Assembly (NCBI GenBank): GCA_964631175.1
Contig: CAZVWH010000067.1
Coordinates: 1 to 16,361, forward strand
Length of the DNA: 16,361 nucleotides
Direction: 5' to 3'
Source: CAZVWH01 sp964631175
GTDB lineage: Bacteria; Planctomycetota; Phycisphaerae; Sedimentisphaerales; Anaerobacaceae
Part shown: positions 1-7,957 of the stretch, one piece after another
Layout: each line of letters opens with the position of its first letter
Numbering within the stretch: the stretch's first letter is position 1
The notes under the pieces: model-generated
Databases searched by the model: none
What the model was told of the DNA's origin: nothing
What the model saw: only the letters and a program-made list of their open reading frames with translations
Program-made: the position numbers and the translations under genes

Positions 1-3000
1 GCGAATTTTCAGTAAGTGTTCTATACTTTTCTTCAGCCTCCCGTATAGCCTGTACCGCCTTCTTGCGGTCCGTGATGTCACTCCATACACTAAGGGAATA
101 ATCTTCTCCGCCTAATGAAACTGTTCTGGTCTTTACTAAGAAGTCGTGGATTTGACCATTCTTTGCTCTTAGTTTGGTTTCAAATGTATCTTCACCCGAC
201 CGCATAACCTTTTCCGCATGTTTCTTGACGTTTTCAGCAGACTCCATGACTTCAAGATACGGCACTGTCAGCTTTCTGAATTCTTCCCGGCTAAATCCAA
301 GATTCTGATGCGCTCGTTCATTGAAATCCACTAAAGCCAGCGTTTCCTTATCGACTAAGACAACAGACTCAGCCGCCTGATCAAACAGTGTACGGAAACG
401 CTGCTCGCTTTCCCGCAGGGCCTGTTCCGCTTTCTTCCGCTCGGTAATGTCAATAGCAAAACCTACTACTCCAATTACATTGCCCTTTTCGTCCCTATAA
501 GGTATTTTGTCTGTCTGAACCAATCTTGTACCTTTAGGAGTTTCAACAGGCTCGATAATGTTTCTTTTTGGATGTCCTGCAATTACCTCCTTATCGTCTC
601 TCCAGAAAGCCTCTGCCTGATCATGAGGGAAAATCTCAAAACAGGATTTGCCCTCTATCTCTTCTATAGGCCTGCCCACCAGCTCGGCACAGATTCTATT
701 GACGCGAATAAATCGATTCTCTTTATCTTTATACAGAATCGATGCCGGTACAGAATCGAGAATAACTTGGAGCTCTTTCTTTTGTCTTTGTAGCTGCTCT
801 TCTGTCCGCTTGCGTTCCGTAATGTCCTCGCCGGAACTTAAAGTGCCAATAACTTCTCCCTTTTCGTCTCTTAATATGGTATTGTGCCAAGCGATTAATC
901 GCTCTTGGCGGCTCTTTGTCAGAATAGGATTTTCGTAGTACTCAAGTGGGCTAATCTCTCCACGTACCGTCTTTTCAAAGATGTCTCTTACCTCCTCCCT
1001 AACGCTTTCGGGCAGAAAATTATCAAACCAGTTTTTGGCAAGGATTTCGTCCTCACTATAGCCTAAAATCTCGCAGCCTTTTTTGTTTATTAGGCCCACT
1101 CTTTGCTCAGCATCGATAGCCACCATCATAACCGCTGCAACATCAAGATATTTTTGAGCTTTGTCTCGCTCTTTCCGCAGTAATTGTTCTGCCCACTTGC
1201 GCTCGGTGATGTCCGTCAAAATTATCTGTACGCCAATAACTTCTCCTGCCCATACTATTGGATTATCTCTGTACTCTACGGTGACGATTCCTTTGGGAGT
1301 AATTACGTCCATCTCACCTTGGACTATGTCGCCGTGAACCAACCTCTCAAAACCCTTACCTGCTTTGGCCCTGTACTTCTCGACAATAAATTCAAAGTGG
1401 TTTTTCCCAAACAATTCCTCTCTCTTGAAGCCGTATTCTTCAACCAGCTTATTTACGTTAGTAATTCTTCCATCCAGATCAACCGTTATTATCGCCTCTC
1501 GTGCGTTCTCAAAGAGATCTTTATATTTCTGTTCGCTCTTCCGCAACGCCTCCTCTGCCTTCTTGCGCTCGGTGATGTCCAAGCCAATTCCGATGTTGGA
1601 ACCGTCCGAGAGAGGGACATTGGTCCATGTGGTATCAAGCACTGTTCCGTCGCGTCTGCGTGTCCTGAAATCACTCCATCTGGATTCGGCCTTGCCTATG
1701 AAATCCACAACATATTGATAATATTCCGGGTCGGTGTAAAATTCCTGCAGAACATCCTGCGTTTGAGCCTCCTCCAAAGACCAGCCAAGCTTCTTTTGCC
1801 ATGCTTGATTAACCCACTTGTGAACGCCATTTGGGTCCAAAAAAGCTATCATGACAGGAATATTATCCAGAATGGTCTGGAGTATTTCCTTTTGCTCGCA
1901 TAAAGTCTGCTCTGCCTTCTTGCGCTCGGTGATATCCTGGATTGTGGAACGAATGCCCACAATACGGCCCGTCTCGTCCCTCAAAGGATAATCCTCAACG
2001 AGAACAGGTATTGTAGCTCCGTCCTTGCACCGATATGTGCGTTCGAAGGCCCGTCCGGGCGGTATGGCGCCTGATATCTTGTCGGTGACGGCCTGTTGAG
2101 ATGTTTTATTTTCTATAATAAACTGCCACACCTCTCGGCCAACCATATCCTCAGCACTGTAACCAAGCATATTAAGCTCAGTGCGGTTGACGCGGGTAAT
2201 GCGCCCTTTAGCGTCAAGCTCGTGGTATCCAACCGGAGCCTGGTCAAACAGTTCGCGTAATCGTGCTTCGCTATCTTTTAGCGCATTTTCTACCTTCTTT
2301 CGCTCAGTGATATCAGCGATTACCGCCATAGTGCCATTAATGTTACCGCGAACATCACGCAGCGGAGCAGCTGAGATGCTGACGTCAATCATGGAAGCAT
2401 CTTTCCGCTGTCGACGTGTTTCCACTTCAGTTAATCCGCTTTTCAGCGCACGCTGGAACAAGACATTAGCTTCATCCATTTTATCTTTAGGGATAGCAGG
2501 ATATTGACGTCCTATGACTTCTTGTGCGCCCCAACCGAAGATTCGCTCAGCCGCTGGATTCCACATATTTACGATTCGATCTCTGCTCAAAGCAACGATG
2601 GGTAACGGCGACGCTTGAAACACTGCCTCAAGCGTTTGACTCGTCTCCCGCAGCGCCTCCTCCGCCTTATGCTTGTAAAGAGCTATCTCAATATTAGTGC
2701 GTAATTCCCTCTCTTCGAACGGTTTGATTATGTAACCGAATGGCTCTGTTATCCTTGCCCGCTCTACTATTTCCTTATCTGCATAAGCAGTGAGGTACAC
2801 CACAGGAATATCGAAACGATCGCGGATTTGCTCGGCGGCCTCTATACCATCGACATTGCCTTTTAACACTATATCCATCAATACCAAATCCGGCTGTATC
2901 TCGGCTGCTTTTTGAATAGCTTCTTCTCCGGATAAGGCAATAGCAGGAACATCATATCCCTGACTTTTCAGCGTATCCTGTATATCTTTGGCGACAATTC

Positions 3001-3037
3001 TTTCATCTTCCACAACTAATATCTTTGCACTTGCCAC
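1..3037 (-). CDS. Response regulator with N-terminal receiver domain and a chain of at least seven PAS domains (C-terminus outside window)
   Basis: The frame stays open from a GTG at 3037 to the left edge (about 1012 codons seen), so the protein is partial. Residues 1-125 are a CheY-like receiver: acidic pair E10/D11, phospho-acceptor D55 in a DLVLMD motif, T83 and K105 in a YIIKPFEE motif. Seven PAS/PAC units follow, each closed by an ITERK or ITDRK motif near residues 242, 369, 489, 611, 739, 863 and 988; an eighth begins at the edge. The GTG is the first usable start after the in-frame stop of the upstream kinase and has a GGAAGG ribosome site seven bases before it. No membrane segment is seen, so it is probably cytoplasmic. 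It is the likely phosphotransfer partner of the kinase 18 bases upstream. The output domain (kinase, GGDEF or other) is not visible. Confidence 0.93.
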   Translation of the reverse strand, partial: MASAKILVVEDERIVAKDIQDTLKSQGYDVPAIALSGEEAIQKAAEIQPDLVLMDIVLKGNVDGIEAAEQIRDRFDIPVVYLTAYADKEIVERARITEPFGYIIKPFEERELRTNIEIALYKHKAEEALRETSQTLEAVFQASPLPIVALSRDRIVNMWNPAAERIFGWGAQEVIGRQYPAIPKDKMDEANVLFQRALKSGLTEVETRRQRKDASMIDVSISAAPLRDVRGNINGTMAVIADITERKKVENALKDSEARLRELFDQAPVGYHELDAKGRITRVNRTELNMLGYSAEDMVGREVWQFIIENKTSQQAVTDKISGAIPPGRAFERTYRCKDGATIPVLVEDYPLRDETGRIVGIRSTIQDITERKKAEQTLCEQKEILQTILDNIPVMIAFLDPNGVHKWVNQAWQKKLGWSLEEAQTQDVLQEFYTDPEYYQYVVDFIGKAESRWSDFRTRRRDGTVLDTTWTNVPLSDGSNIGIGLDITERKKAEEALRKSEQKYKDLFENAREAIITVDLDGRITNVNKLVEEYGFKREELFGKNHFEFIVEKYRAKAGKGFERLVHGDIVQGEMDVITPKGIVTVEYRDNPIVWAGEVIGVQIILTDITERKWAEQLLRKERDKAQKYLDVAAVMMVAIDAEQRVGLINKKGCEILGYSEDEILAKNWFDNFLPESVREEVRDIFEKTVRGEISPLEYYENPILTKSRQERLIAWHNTILRDEKGEVIGTLSSGEDITERKRTEEQLQRQKKELQVILDSVPASILYKDKENRFIRVNRICAELVGRPIEEIEGKSCFEIFPHDQAEAFWRDDKEVIAGHPKRNIIEPVETPKGTRLVQTDKIPYRDEKGNVIGVVGFAIDITERKKAEQALRESEQRFRTLFDQAAESVVLVDKETLALVDFNERAHQNLGFSREEFRKLTVPYLEVMESAENVKKHAEKVMRSGEDTFETKLRAKNGQIHDFLVKTRTVSLGGEDYSLSVWSDITDRKKAVQAIREAEEKYRTLTENS

Positions 3038-3055
3038 TTGATTGCCTTCCCATCC

Positions 3056-4435
3056 TTAGGTTTTTGTTTTTCCAAACGTAATAGTAAATGCTGTTCCCTC
3101 TTTTCTTTCAAGCTCTACTGTGCCCTCAAGCTGCTCTACTAACATAATTATTAACTGCATACCTAAGGATTCAGTTTTTCTAAAGTCCAGCTCTTTTGGA
3201 AATCCAATGCCATTATCTTTGACAATCAGTATGAGCTTGTCACGCTTATTTGAATGAAGTCCTATGTATATTTCGCCTTCTATGCCCTCTGGAAAGGCAT
3301 ATTTTAGCGAATTTGAAACAATTTCATTAACAATCAAAGCACAGGGAATTGCCGTATTGATATCCAGTAAAATATCTTTGATATCTACATTCAATCGAAC
3401 GGCCTCACTAATTTTATGGAGGCTGAACAAATAAGTTGTAATGCTGCGTATATATTCGGCAAAATCAATTCCAGCTAAATCCTCGGATTCGTACAATTTT
3501 TCGTGTACCAGTGCCATTGACCTAATACGGCTCTGGCCATTCTTGAACATCATCAATGCTTGTTCATCCTCGATGTGTTTGGATTGACTGTTCAGAATGC
3601 TCGATATTAACTGCATATTATTCTTAACTCGATGGTGAATTTCCTTTAGCAGCACCTCCTTTTCTTTAAGTGCTGCTTCAATTTTTTCTTCGGTCTTCTT
3701 ACGCTCCCTGACTTCGGCCTGTAATTGCTGGTTTGCAGCTCTAAGCTGCTGCTCGTTTGCCTGTAGCTGCTGGTTAGCGGCTTTGAGTTGCTGCTCGTTT
3801 GCACGTAGCTGCTGGTTAGCGGCTTTGAGCTGCTGCTCATCCGCTCGCAACTGTTGGTACGCTGCTTTGAGAGCTTGCTCGTCCTTGATGCGCTGTGCGA
3901 TGCGCCCTAATCGCTCAGCAAGGGCGTTTAGAAGCTTCCTCTCCTCGTTCAGGAAGGGCCCTTCATCTAATTCGGGTTTTTTCTTCAGGTAGTAAACCTC
4001 CAGTGCCCCCGCCTTCTTGCCAAGTAGTTCAATATCCGCCAGTTGCCTCCACTTAGTTTCCTTGAAGTTGGGTGTTTTGAAGTGCTCACCCTCAAAGACC
4101 ACTCGTGCGCATGTAATCTCAGGATACTGCCAGCCGTTGGGAATCAACTCGACGAAACCCTGGAAAATCTCGTCTAATACTATATCAGGCCGCTCCACCA
4201 GTTGGGACAGACCATAGAGACAATCCAACTCTTTAACGCGCCCTCTCAAATCCTGGTTAACCTTGCGCAGCTCATCTTCGCCGGCGCGCAGTTGTTGATT
4301 GCTGGCCTCCATCTGCTGATTGGCAGCTCTAAGCTGCTGCTGGCTGGCCCGTAATTGTTGATTCGCAGCCCTAAGTTGTTGTTCGATAGCACTTAACCTA
4401 TCGTTGTCCGGCGGACGTTTTCTTTGCTTACCCAT
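3056..4435 (-). CDS. HisKA_2-type sensor histidine kinase with heptad coiled coils and GAF-like domain
   Basis: This 459-aa soluble kinase has two regions of leucine-led seven-residue repeats (LRAANQQ, LKAANQQ and variants; residues 14-70 and 187-242), predicted coiled coils. They flank a GAF-like input domain (about 71-185, around the WQYPEITCARVV and GALEVYYL stretches). The H-box is EIHHRVKNNMQ (residues 265-275; H268, before RVKN, is the likely phosphorylated histidine). The ATPase domain shows an N-box (NEIVSNSLKYAF, 370-381), a G1 box (DNGIGFP, 407-413) and SLGMQLI (423-429). This is the HisKA_2/HATPase arrangement. There are no TM segments, so it senses a cytoplasmic or partner-delivered signal. 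An AGGAGG site four to five bases before the ATG fixes the start. It lies downstream of cheD and just upstream of the receiver-PAS gene, indicating one operon. Confidence 0.93.
   Translation of the reverse strand: MGKQRKRPPDNDRLSAIEQQLRAANQQLRASQQQLRAANQQMEASNQQLRAGEDELRKVNQDLRGRVKELDCLYGLSQLVERPDIVLDEIFQGFVELIPNGWQYPEITCARVVFEGEHFKTPNFKETKWRQLADIELLGKKAGALEVYYLKKKPELDEGPFLNEERKLLNALAERLGRIAQRIKDEQALKAAYQQLRADEQQLKAANQQLRANEQQLKAANQQLQANEQQLRAANQQLQAEVRERKKTEEKIEAALKEKEVLLKEIHHRVKNNMQLISSILNSQSKHIEDEQALMMFKNGQSRIRSMALVHEKLYESEDLAGIDFAEYIRSITTYLFSLHKISEAVRLNVDIKDILLDINTAIPCALIVNEIVSNSLKYAFPEGIEGEIYIGLHSNKRDKLILIVKDNGIGFPKELDFRKTESLGMQLIIMLVEQLEGTVELERKEGTAFTITFGKTKT
3710..3877 (-). repeat. Tandem 42-bp repeat coding for coiled-coil heptads in the sensor kinase
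   Basis: The DNA repeats with a 42-bp period, that is two heptads. For example, the 25 bases at 3763-3787 recur identically at 3805-3829. Translated, the block is a run of (L-x-A-x-x-Q-Q) heptads linking the GAF-like domain to the H-box. A related but more diverged block at 4226-4396 codes for the N-terminal coil. Confidence 0.85.
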
Positions 4436-4453
4436 TGTCCCTCCTAATTTGAT

Positions 4454-4473
4454 GTCCCCGCCATGGCGGGGAC
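4454..4473. repeat. Perfect 20-bp palindrome between cheD and the kinase gene
   Basis: The sequence GTCCCCGCCATGGCGGGGAC equals its own reverse complement. It lies in the 63-bp gap between the cheD stop and the kinase start, ending about 10 bases before the kinase ribosome site. No T-run follows in the direction of transcription, so it is not a standard terminator. It may be a dispersed repeat, an operator, or an RNA hairpin that stabilises or attenuates the kinase part of the transcript. Confidence 0.85.
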
Positions 4474-4498
4474 AGGAACAATCCTATCCTGAGATTTT

Positions 4499-4984
4499 TT
4501 ATGCCCTGTACAGTTGCATTTTGCTGCCGTTACCTTCGGTGCAGAATACAATTCCACGCTCGACATCGAGAGAAACACTTCTTCTGGCTGTTCCTCCGAC
4601 TGCCTGAGCTTGCACGCTGAGCTGCTTTTGCAGCAGCAATTCCAGGACCGATTCCACATTGTCTCTGCAAATCGTGTCATCTTCTCTACCGAGTACATTT
4701 CCCCCCCCAGCCAGGACCACTTTGATATTGTCAGTTTTTGAACCTAACTGGGTCATCTGAGTGAGCATTGCATCGATGGCATCAGCGGCATATCTCGTTT
4801 TTACGCCGCGTTTCTTCCCCGCAGGAGCCCTACCCGGCAGCATTACGTGCGCCAGAGCCCCAATCAATCTGACCCGGTCGTAGGCAACAATGGCAATGCA
4901 GGAACCTATAGCCTTCGATCTCAAGATTGCTTTGCCCTGGGACGCCTTCACTTGGCCTATCTGTACATCGATAATCTTGTTCAT
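4499..4984 (-). CDS. cheD: CheD, chemoreceptor glutamine deamidase
   Basis: At 161 aa this has the normal CheD length. CheD hydrolyses specific glutamine side chains of methyl-accepting chemotaxis proteins to glutamate and in several bacteria partners with CheC. The core KAIGSCIAIVAYD holds the catalytic cysteine C29; H46 in GALAHVMLP is the catalytic histidine, with the family's 17-residue spacing. The third triad position, Thr in Thermotoga CheD, is S23 here. GGGNVLG and the later NVESVLELL and AVGGTARRSVSLD stretches also match the family. It is the first gene of the minus-strand operon, with no cheC, cheB, cheR or receptor gene in view. The ribosome site is weak (AGAG, about eight bases before the ATG). 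Confidence 0.92.
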   Translation of the reverse strand: MNKIIDVQIGQVKASQGKAILRSKAIGSCIAIVAYDRVRLIGALAHVMLPGRAPAGKKRGVKTRYAADAIDAMLTQMTQLGSKTDNIKVVLAGGGNVLGREDDTICRDNVESVLELLLQKQLSVQAQAVGGTARRSVSLDVERGIVFCTEGNGSKMQLYRA

Positions 4985-5225
4985 TTTTTGTTCTCTGCAA
5001 TTCTTCAGTCTTTCTTAGGATGCGGTCCTTTTGGCATGTGTGTTTCGTTTAAGGAGTTTAACCTAAAAAGTCAACCTTTTTCTTTTGAGAAGATTTCAGA
5101 AGGGATATCTTATTTTGCAATTTCCACGCCTGAGTCCTGCACGGAAATCCGAACGCCAGCTCCTTAGATGGCACAAAAACAAAACTGACACGTAAGATTG
5201 GACGTTATCTTAATATCTTGGGCAG

Positions 5226-5254
5226 TTGAATTCTACTGACATCCTTGTTATGTT
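5226..5254 (+). promoter_or_regulatory. Candidate sigma-70-type promoter for glycerate kinase
   Basis: TTGAAT (5226-5231) and TATGTT (5249-5254) are separated by 17 bases; each matches four of six consensus positions. The position, about 100 bases before the start, is reasonable, but the match is weak and rests on inspection only. Confidence 0.25.
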
Positions 5255-5291
5255 AAATCCTGTTTAAGCCGTTAGAATGCCCCGTGTGAGT

Positions 5292-5323
5292 CCCGTTAGA
5301 AGGATGAAGGGCTTCTAACAGGG
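5292..5323 (+). repeat. Inverted repeat (hairpin) in the leader of the glycerate kinase gene
   Basis: GTTAGAAG (5295-5302) pairs with CTTCTAAC (5312-5319) across a nine-base loop. CCC (5292-5294) and GGG (5321-5323) extend the stem past a one-base bulge. A partial extra copy of the left arm, GTTAGAATGCCCC, lies about 25 bases upstream. No T-run follows. It resembles dispersed intergenic hairpin repeats; a regulatory role is possible but not shown. Confidence 0.7.
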
Positions 5324-5356
5324 TTTGCTGTCAGAACTCTTTAGAGGGTAAATAAA

Positions 5357-6478
5357 TTGAAAATCATAGTTGCAATGGATTCGTTTAAATCGAGTATCAG
5401 TGCAGTTTGTGCCTGTAAGATTGTAAAAGACACTTTACAGTCGATTTACCCTGAGCTAAGAATAGTCAGTATTCCAATGGCTGACGGTGGAGAAGGAACT
5501 GCAGAGGCCATGATGGCTGCTCGCGGAGGAAAATGGGTTGAGATAAAAACTATGGGCCCATTGCCGCTAATGCAGGTCAGTGCCGGATTTGCATTTTTCC
5601 CAGATACAAAAGTTGCTTTGGTAGAAATGGCAAAGGCAAGCGGTTTGGAATTATTGAGCTCGGGACAATCTAATCCCCTTAAAACAACCACCTTTGGGAC
5701 GGGCCAGCTCATTCGGGCAGCCGCGGACTATGGTGCCGGCAAGATTCTGCTGGCAGTCGGCGGCAGTGCAACAGTTGACGGCGGAGTCGGTGCAGCTCAG
5801 GCTCTTGGATGGAAGTTCCTGGATCCGGATGGCAACACAATTGGTTTTGGCGGTGGACAGTTGGAATATATTGATAGGATAATCAGGCCTGAGAAAATAG
5901 ATTTGCCCGAGATTGAAGTTCTCTGTGATGTTGACAATCCACTTTGCGGCAAAAATGGAGCGGCTATAGTTTTTGGCCCGCAAAAAGGCGCAACTGCTGA
6001 AATGGTCGAACGGCTCGAATCCGGATTAAATCACCTTGCCGAGGTAGTCAGACATCAATTAGGAATACAAATACACAAAATCCCCGGAGGCGGTGCGGCT
6101 GGAGGACTATCAGCAGGTGCGCTTGCCTTTATGGATGCAAAGCTGGCCAGTGGGGTAGAGACAATTATAAAGGAGAGTGGCTTAGCCAAAGAAATCAGCG
6201 ATGCAGATTGGGTCATTACAGGTGAGGGGCGATTTGATTCACAGTCGCTGCGGGGTAAAGTTGTATCCGGCGTAACAAAAGCCGCAAAGCTAAACCGGGC
6301 GAAGGTCGCGGTTATCGCCGGAAAGGTTGAGCTACCAAAACAACAGTGGCGGGATTTTGGAATTACCGCCGCGGTCAGCGCCGCAGAAGAAACAATGGAC
6401 CTGGATTATGCAATTGCGAATGCCGAGAGTTTATTAGCCGAGGCAACGAGGAAATTTGCGCTGACAAACCTCAGATAA
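5357..6478 (+). CDS. garK: Glycerate 2-kinase (GarK/GlxK family)
   Basis: This 373-aa protein has the family's usual length. It phosphorylates D-glycerate with ATP, giving 2-phosphoglycerate, which enters lower glycolysis. Family motifs are clear: DSFKSS (residues 8-13), MADGGEGT (41-48), GGSATVDGGVGAA (134-146), CDVDNPLCG (189-197), GGGAAGGL (243-250) and GEGRFDSQSLRGK (288-300). The start is a TTG with GAGGGT about nine bases upstream; the first ATG would remove the start of the conserved MKIIVAMDSFK segment. It is on the same strand as the transketolase-garR operon starting 1.5 kb downstream, but an opposite-strand gene lies between. Its product reaction follows directly on GarR, so the two probably serve one route. 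The symbol follows family similarity; 2- versus 3-phosphoglycerate as product is not decided by sequence alone. Confidence 0.93.
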   Translation: MKIIVAMDSFKSSISAVCACKIVKDTLQSIYPELRIVSIPMADGGEGTAEAMMAARGGKWVEIKTMGPLPLMQVSAGFAFFPDTKVALVEMAKASGLELLSSGQSNPLKTTTFGTGQLIRAAADYGAGKILLAVGGSATVDGGVGAAQALGWKFLDPDGNTIGFGGGQLEYIDRIIRPEKIDLPEIEVLCDVDNPLCGKNGAAIVFGPQKGATAEMVERLESGLNHLAEVVRHQLGIQIHKIPGGGAAGGLSAGALAFMDAKLASGVETIIKESGLAKEISDADWVITGEGRFDSQSLRGKVVSGVTKAAKLNRAKVAVIAGKVELPKQQWRDFGITAAVSAAEETMDLDYAIANAESLLAEATRKFALTNLR

Positions 6479-6483
6479 TATTT

Positions 6484-6540
6484 GCCACAGAGGACACCGA
6501 GGTTTTTTGGCACGGAAAGACACTGACTAACACGAAATTT
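6484..6540. repeat. Degenerate dispersed repeat remnant, left copy
   Basis: This spacer, just after the glycerate kinase stop, is of the CACAGAGGACACCGAGG...CACGGA type common as intergenic repeat debris in environmental genomes. ACACTGACT (6520-6528) and CACGGA (6511-6516) recur in inverted orientation at 7730-7738 and 7754-7759, on the far side of the opposite-strand gene. Confidence 0.45.
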
Positions 6541-6612
6541 ATTGATGATTTATAATTTGAAATGTGTATGGGCTGGTCGAAACATAGTTTGAAAAAATGT
6601 TAGATGTTCCCA

Positions 6613-7587
6613 TTATTTCTTATTATTTACATCCTGGATGATATTCGGTTCTACTCTTTGATGTTGCACCGGGTTAACCATTTCAGATTTTGTTATTGGT
6701 GTGTCTTGCAAATATTTCGCGTAAAGAGGAAGTCCAAATAATAGACCAAGCAGAAGAACGATTAGGGTTCCTTTCAAAAGTGCAGTTCTCGCTTTTGGTT
6801 CAATAACCATATGAAAACCCAAGAAAAATATAATCATTACGAGAGCCATACCTGACTGCAAAACAAGTCCTTCTAAAAGAGATACTCTTGTAAATATTTG
6901 TACCCCTGCGAAAATAAATGCAAAAATAGCCGTGAATATTCCTAATAGCTCTATTGTCCTTACCCTCTCTGATTCTATTCTGGACTTTGTTGCCTCAATT
7001 TCGGCGTTCACTCTCTTTTCTGTTTCGGCCATCAATTTGAAGAGCAAAAGTGAATGCCTTATGACTTCAATGCTTGAATGCAAAGTTCGTAAATGACCAC
7101 TCAAGTCGTCTAAATTAAGGAAAACCGGGAAAGTATTTCTTAAATCCTCAGGTATATTTTTTCTTAATTCATCTACTTTAATTTTATTCTGTAATAGTAG
7201 GTACTGGGCCCTATCTGTTTCTGAAAATGCCAATTGTAGTTGTTTTACCGCATTATCTATTCCCGATAAGGTGGCGGTAGCAGCAGCCTTTATAGCCAAC
7301 TTAAAACGAAACTCAGCCCGAAGACAGAGAAAATAAAACTGCTCCTCTTTTTCAAAGTTTATAACAGCGTCGTCTATTAGCTTAGCTGCGTCGTTCTGCT
7401 TATTAGTATCGTTAGTACTGTAAAGCCATACCACTTTATAGAAAACGTGATACCAAAGAGTTTTAAGTTTCATCGCCATATCAAGTTTTTCTAATGCCCT
7501 ACCAAATTTCCCCTCGGCGGCGAAACGAAAGGCATCTCGTTCGAGATTTTGGAATTGTTCTTCTTGTCCAGATAGTTTAGGTTCCAT
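6613..7587 (-). CDS. Unknown membrane protein: helical TPR-like N-terminus, coiled coil, three TM segments
   Basis: I do not recognise this 324-aa protein as a named family. Residues 10-120 are helical and TPR-like (for example AAEGKFGRALEKLDMAMKLK). Residues 185-210 look like a charged coiled coil. Three hydrophobic segments follow at about 211-232, 241-263 and 270-290, then a short polar tail. There is no signal peptide; the N-terminal 210 residues are probably cytoplasmic, with the protein anchored in the inner membrane near its C-terminus. The start has a GAGGG ribosome site about ten bases upstream. It is a single gene opposite to both neighbours, looks AT-richer than they are, and has repeat remnants on both sides, suggesting an accessory insertion. 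A helical sensor plus TM effector in a stress or defence setting is one possibility, with no direct evidence. Confidence 0.8.
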   Translation of the reverse strand: MEPKLSGQEEQFQNLERDAFRFAAEGKFGRALEKLDMAMKLKTLWYHVFYKVVWLYSTNDTNKQNDAAKLIDDAVINFEKEEQFYFLCLRAEFRFKLAIKAAATATLSGIDNAVKQLQLAFSETDRAQYLLLQNKIKVDELRKNIPEDLRNTFPVFLNLDDLSGHLRTLHSSIEVIRHSLLLFKLMAETEKRVNAEIEATKSRIESERVRTIELLGIFTAIFAFIFAGVQIFTRVSLLEGLVLQSGMALVMIIFFLGFHMVIEPKARTALLKGTLIVLLLGLLFGLPLYAKYLQDTPITKSEMVNPVQHQRVEPNIIQDVNNKK

Positions 7588-7863
7588 TGTTATTTACCCT
7601 CGGACGTGACTACAGTCTGCTATTTATTTTTTTCTTCACATAATCATATTCGACTCAAAATTCTACCCAAACTGAATCCTTTTTCAACAGCAAAATCCTC
7701 TGTATTCGCCGAAATGAATAGTCTGTGCCAGTCAGTGTTAATGTCCGTATCTATCCGTGTTTCTCCAAAAGTTTCATTGCGTATCGCAACTTTGTTTGTT
7801 ACTATCGCAATTTCTTAATAGGAATGTTTAAGTGGTTTTAATGCTTTGTTGAAAAGCCCCACC
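7588..7863. other. Gene-free spacer with repeat remnant (right copy)
   Basis: No convincing gene lies here; a 70-codon open frame at 7606-7818 lacks a ribosome site and recognisable content. At 7725-7765 the minus strand reads as CACGGAT...CACTGACTGGCAC-type repeat debris, inverted relative to the copy at 6484-6540. No clear promoter was found for the transketolase operon. Confidence 0.5.
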
Positions 7864-7957
7864 GTCATTTCGACCGAAGCGATGCTGAGCATCGTGAAGT
7901 GGAGAAATCTATTCAAAAACAGATTTCTCGACTCACCTGCGGCTCGCTCGAAATGAC
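7864..7957. repeat. Dispersed inverted-repeat element upstream of the transketolase operon
   Basis: Outer arms GTCATTTCGA (7864-7873) and TCGAAATGAC (7948-7957) are perfect complements. Inner arms GAGAAATCT (7902-7910) and AGATTTCTC (7921-7929) pair around a ten-base loop, and GATGCTGAGCATC (7881-7893) forms a small side hairpin. This TCATTTCGA...TCGAAATGA arrangement is a familiar intergenic repeat type in many bacterial genomes. It carries no protein and lies just before the transketolase start. Confidence 0.85.

Larger units (their letters stand above)
4985..5356. other. Intergenic region between divergent cheD and glycerate kinase genes
   Basis: This 372-bp stretch has no credible gene. 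It must hold the promoters of both flanking units. On the minus strand a TTGACT box at 5074-5069 is a possible -35 for cheD, but no good -10 follows. On the plus side there is a weak candidate promoter (5226-5254) and a hairpin (5292-5323), listed separately. Confidence 0.6.

Noticed and set aside
1184..1903. 239-codon plus-strand open frame
   Set aside because: It is antisense to the continuous receiver-PAS frame, whose translation shows clear PAS motifs throughout.
3710..3877. Regular repeats resembling a CRISPR or minisatellite array
   Set aside because: The 42-bp units are contiguous without unique spacers and encode coiled-coil heptads in frame with the kinase.
4454..4473. Palindrome as rho-independent terminator of cheD
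   Set aside because: No T-run follows on the transcribed strand; the bases after it lead into the kinase ribosome site.
4847..5167. 106-codon plus-strand open frame over the start of cheD and its upstream spacer
   Set aside because: It overlaps the well-supported cheD antisense and lacks a ribosome site and family features.
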